From assembly GCF_021535135.1 (NCBI RefSeq), contig NZ_CP091036.1:2418001-2482000 (forward strand): 64,000 nt of DNA, written 5' to 3'. Shown in pieces: positions 62,118 through 64,000 of this stretch. Origin of the DNA: Antarcticibacterium sp. 1MA-6-2 (lineage in GTDB: Bacteria > Bacteroidota > Bacteroidia > Flavobacteriales > Flavobacteriaceae). The position numbers and the translations under genes were made by a program. The first letter of the stretch is position 1; each line of letters begins with the position of its first letter. The notes beneath the pieces are model-generated. The model did not search any database, was not told where the DNA came from, and was given only the letters and a program-made list of their open reading frames with translations.

Positions 62118-62883
62118 TTATTTCTTCAGGTACATATTCCCATTGATAGTACTCAACTGAAGGTGGCTAGCTCCACTTCCGGTATTTCTTTCAATGTTCT
62201 GCCCTATCATAGTTTTGGCAGAAGAAAATTCAATAGTTTCATCAGCATAGATGTTGCCATGAATGGTTTCAGCTTTCATATTTGAATCTCCTAAAGAGAT
62301 ATTGATCTCTCCATTAATTGTGTTCAAATCAAGATTTCCCGCATATTTGTCAATATTGATATTTCCGTTGATCAGGTCTGCCGAGAAGTTGCTAGGTGAT
62401 GACTTCCGAATACAAATTTCCATTAATACTGCTAATTTTGACCTCAGCACCTTCAGGAATATAAATAACATAATTAAAAGTATATTCCATTTCGTCGGTA
62501 ATGATAATTTGATCACCACTGTAGGTAACATTATTGTTTTTAGGCTTTTTATCAGAATCTTCTGCTTTCCCGGGATAGTTCCTTCTGTAATCTTTTTGCC
62601 ACTCTTTAAACAGAGGCTCAGCATTAGAAATAACTTCGATGCGGTCGTTACTCTCTTCGATATTCAGCTCATAAAGATCCAGGTATTTCCCTTCAGACAT
62701 TGTAAGATCTGCCTTTACATATACGGTATTTTTATCCCAGGTTTTTAATTCAATTTCCGAAGCAAAAGGAACTTCAATATTGATCTCCTGATTTTTGTAA
62801 TTGATGTTTTTTTCTATAATGCGTTGAGCCTGTGTTGAGAAACTAATAAAGCTCAAAATAAATAGTACGGCTAAATTTTTCAT
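62118..62883 (-). CDS. DUF4097-family secreted beta-helix-like protein, one frame break
   Basis: About 255 residues, with signal peptide (VLFILSFISFSTQAQ) and repeated short strands of DUF4097 type (SSINGNLYSEVI, GNFSADLINGNINID, LDLNTINGEINISL, TIHGNIYADE, LSTINGNMYLKK). Such proteins form parallel beta-helix-like stacks; the function is unknown. The frame breaks at 62391-62397 (coding ACCTAGC, ACCGGC gives SEVITGNFSADLINGN). It lies 15 bases downstream of a paralogue. Confidence 0.9.
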
Positions 62884-62898
62884 AGTTGTTGGTGTTTA

Positions 62899-63652
62899 TT
62901 ATTTCTTTCTTAGCAGAATATTTCCGGTGGCAGAGTTTAGCTGAATGGTCCCACCTCCTCCATTGAGGGTTCCTTTGACCTTGGGAGCCGAGACGGCTTT
63001 TAGCCCTCCTTTATCAGGTAACTGAAGATCAAAATCGGTATAGATCTCTCCCATTGTAGAGTTCATTGTTATTGTAGCGGGAGTATTCCCGGGCAGGCTT
63101 ATGTCAAGATCTCCTGTTGCTGTTGTGATCGTTGTTGGAGATGTGGTATTTAATTTTGTAAAAATAACAGTGACGAGTCCGGTGTTAGAATTTACGGTTA
63201 AAGGGCTAAGTCACATCTTTTATTGTTATGCTTCCCACCACTTCTGCCGTTGCTTCTACTTCCCCAGTAAAACCCGTGATTTCAATATCATTAAGAGCCA
63301 TGCTCTTTACTGCAATGTTTTGATTAGCCGGAAGAAAAATTTCAGCCTTTCCCTCCTTCCGAAGATTTCTTACCAGTAATGTATTGCCTTTTTGCTCCAC
63401 CATAAAACCAACATTAGTATTGTCAGTCCCCCCTTCTCCCACTAACCTCAGGCCTTTCGCCTGTTCTGGTATTTCAACATTTTTTCCTGCTTTAATAAGT
63501 AATTGGTTATTGTTTTGTGTTTTTACAACAACATCTGTTTTAGATTCTATTTGCACCCGTTCAATGCCATTAAGGGATTTTGTAAAATCGTTCTGAGCAT
63601 TCACCGTGAGGCATATAAAGCAGGTGAAGATAATTGATACTATATTTTTCAT
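62899..63652 (-). CDS. Second DUF4097-family secreted protein, one frame break
   Basis: About 251 residues, a paralogue of the neighbour. Signal peptide (SIIFTCFICLTVNAQ), then strand repeats (ITGFTGEVEATAEVVG, TTITTATGDLDISLPG, TMNSTMGEIYTDFDL, QLNSATGNILLRKK). The frame breaks at 63205-63211 (coding ACTTAGC, ACCGGC gives TIKDVTGPLTVNSNTG). The stop is TAA at 62899-62901. With the HEAT-repeat gene it forms a cluster typical of anti-sigma/DUF4097 loci in Bacteroidota, though no sigma factor is visible here. Confidence 0.9.
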
Positions 63653-63669
63653 ATTTTTTTATTTTATTA

Positions 63670-64000
63670 TTAGACTATGCTGGGTAATAATGCTTTTATC
63701 TGGTCCTTCACAAAAGGCTCTGTTTCCTCCTTTTGAAGTAAGTTTTTCATAGGCTCTACCGCCTGTTTCTCCTGAATTTTCACCAAAACCTGAATAAGGG
63801 AAATCTGTATAACAGGATCATTTTCTGTTTTTAACGCGGTAATTAAATTGTCTTTCACCTCTTCTGAAGTACTGAACTTTGCCAGTGCTTCCACGGCCGC
63901 AAGTCTTACGTTCTTGTTCTCATCGTAGAGCATCTTGTTAATCAGGACTTTCAGAATATCTTCATCTAAATCTTCAAAATCCTCAAAATAGTTTACTCCC
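63670..64000 (-). CDS. HEAT-repeat protein, C-terminal part
   Basis: The frame is open to the right edge, so the N-terminus is missing. The visible 110 residues contain helical HEAT repeats (DENKNVRLAAVEALAKFST; DPVIQISLIQVLVKIQE; VKDQIKALLPSIV). In related loci such proteins carry a zinc-finger and membrane segment before the HEAT repeats and lie with DUF4097 genes; that part is outside the window. It ends 18 bases before the DUF4097 gene. Confidence 0.85.
   Translation of the reverse strand, partial: GVNYFEDFEDLDEDILKVLINKMLYDENKNVRLAAVEALAKFSTSEEVKDNLITALKTENDPVIQISLIQVLVKIQEKQAVEPMKNLLQKEETEPFVKDQIKALLPSIV

Noticed and set aside
1..64000. Programmed frameshifting or stop-codon recoding in many genes
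   Set aside because: The breaks hit unrelated housekeeping genes (mreB, rodA, mrdA, coaX, dinB) at arbitrary places, need shifts of +1, +2, -1 or -2, and share a DNA hexamer in both orientations rather than a slippery sequence in the mRNA.
1..64000. Genome decay of a symbiont or pathogen
   Set aside because: Broken genes are otherwise perfectly conserved on both sides of a single indel, with no accumulated substitutions, and intergenic gaps are short. Real decay would not select one hexamer.

Overview
The window comes from a marine- or soil-type member of the Bacteroidota, most likely family Flavobacteriaceae. The reasons are the SusC-type receptor, repeated TAnnTTTG promoter elements, exosortase XrtF with its partner, a GYDIA-type GHMP kinase beside HMG-CoA reductase, the HYC_CC_PP protein, and the gene order coaX / barrel protein / TPR / lptC / CorC-type / PpiD-type. 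I cannot name the species.

Layout. 0-11 kb: end of a susC-like gene, rnhB, a large lipoprotein of unknown role, lipB, a 52-residue YqaE/Pmp3 protein, lysS, a zinc metalloprotease lipoprotein and an EF-hand lipoprotein. 11.3-24.4 kb, all on the minus strand: a copper-handling island with a CopA P-type ATPase carrying four HMA domains, a Cys-rich copper-storage-like protein, an AraC regulator with an HMA-like front end, DUF3347 and DUF305 proteins, a complete CusB/TolC/CusA efflux set and an HYC_CC_PP protein. 24.5-29.2 kb: XrtF pair, a fRMsr-like GAF protein, an ABC permease, purH. 29.2-34.7 kb: the rod-shape operon mreB-mreC-mreD-mrdA-rodA. 34.7-46.8 kb: a badly broken small gene, a Prc-type protease, surE, a small membrane protein, lpxB, an NlpC/P60 lipoprotein, comEC, a thioredoxin-like protein, a POT peptide transporter and a DPP IV-type peptidase. 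47-49.3 kb: mevalonate genes. 49.6-57.2 kb, minus strand: PpiD-type chaperone, CorC-type protein, lptC, TPR protein, barrel protein, coaX. 57.3-62 kb: tRNA-Phe, then dinB and a dnaE-type polymerase. 62.1-64 kb: two DUF4097 proteins and a HEAT-repeat protein that runs off the edge.

The most striking feature is not a gene. About half of the larger genes are broken by single indels. Almost every break, once the protein frame is restored, falls on a hexamer that should read RCCGGY and instead reads R-CTTAG-Y, R-CTAAG-Y, R-CCTAG-Y or a close variant. Intact RCCGGY occurs once in 64 kb (30047-30052), while TCCGGY, CCCGGY and RCCGGR are common and intact. The simplest reading is a long-read assembly whose base caller fails at a modified RCCGGY motif, so the errors would be a footprint of a DNA modification system in this organism. 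A smaller set of breaks lies in homopolymers, as expected for the same kind of data. I therefore annotate the broken genes as single, probably functional genes and give the position of each break.
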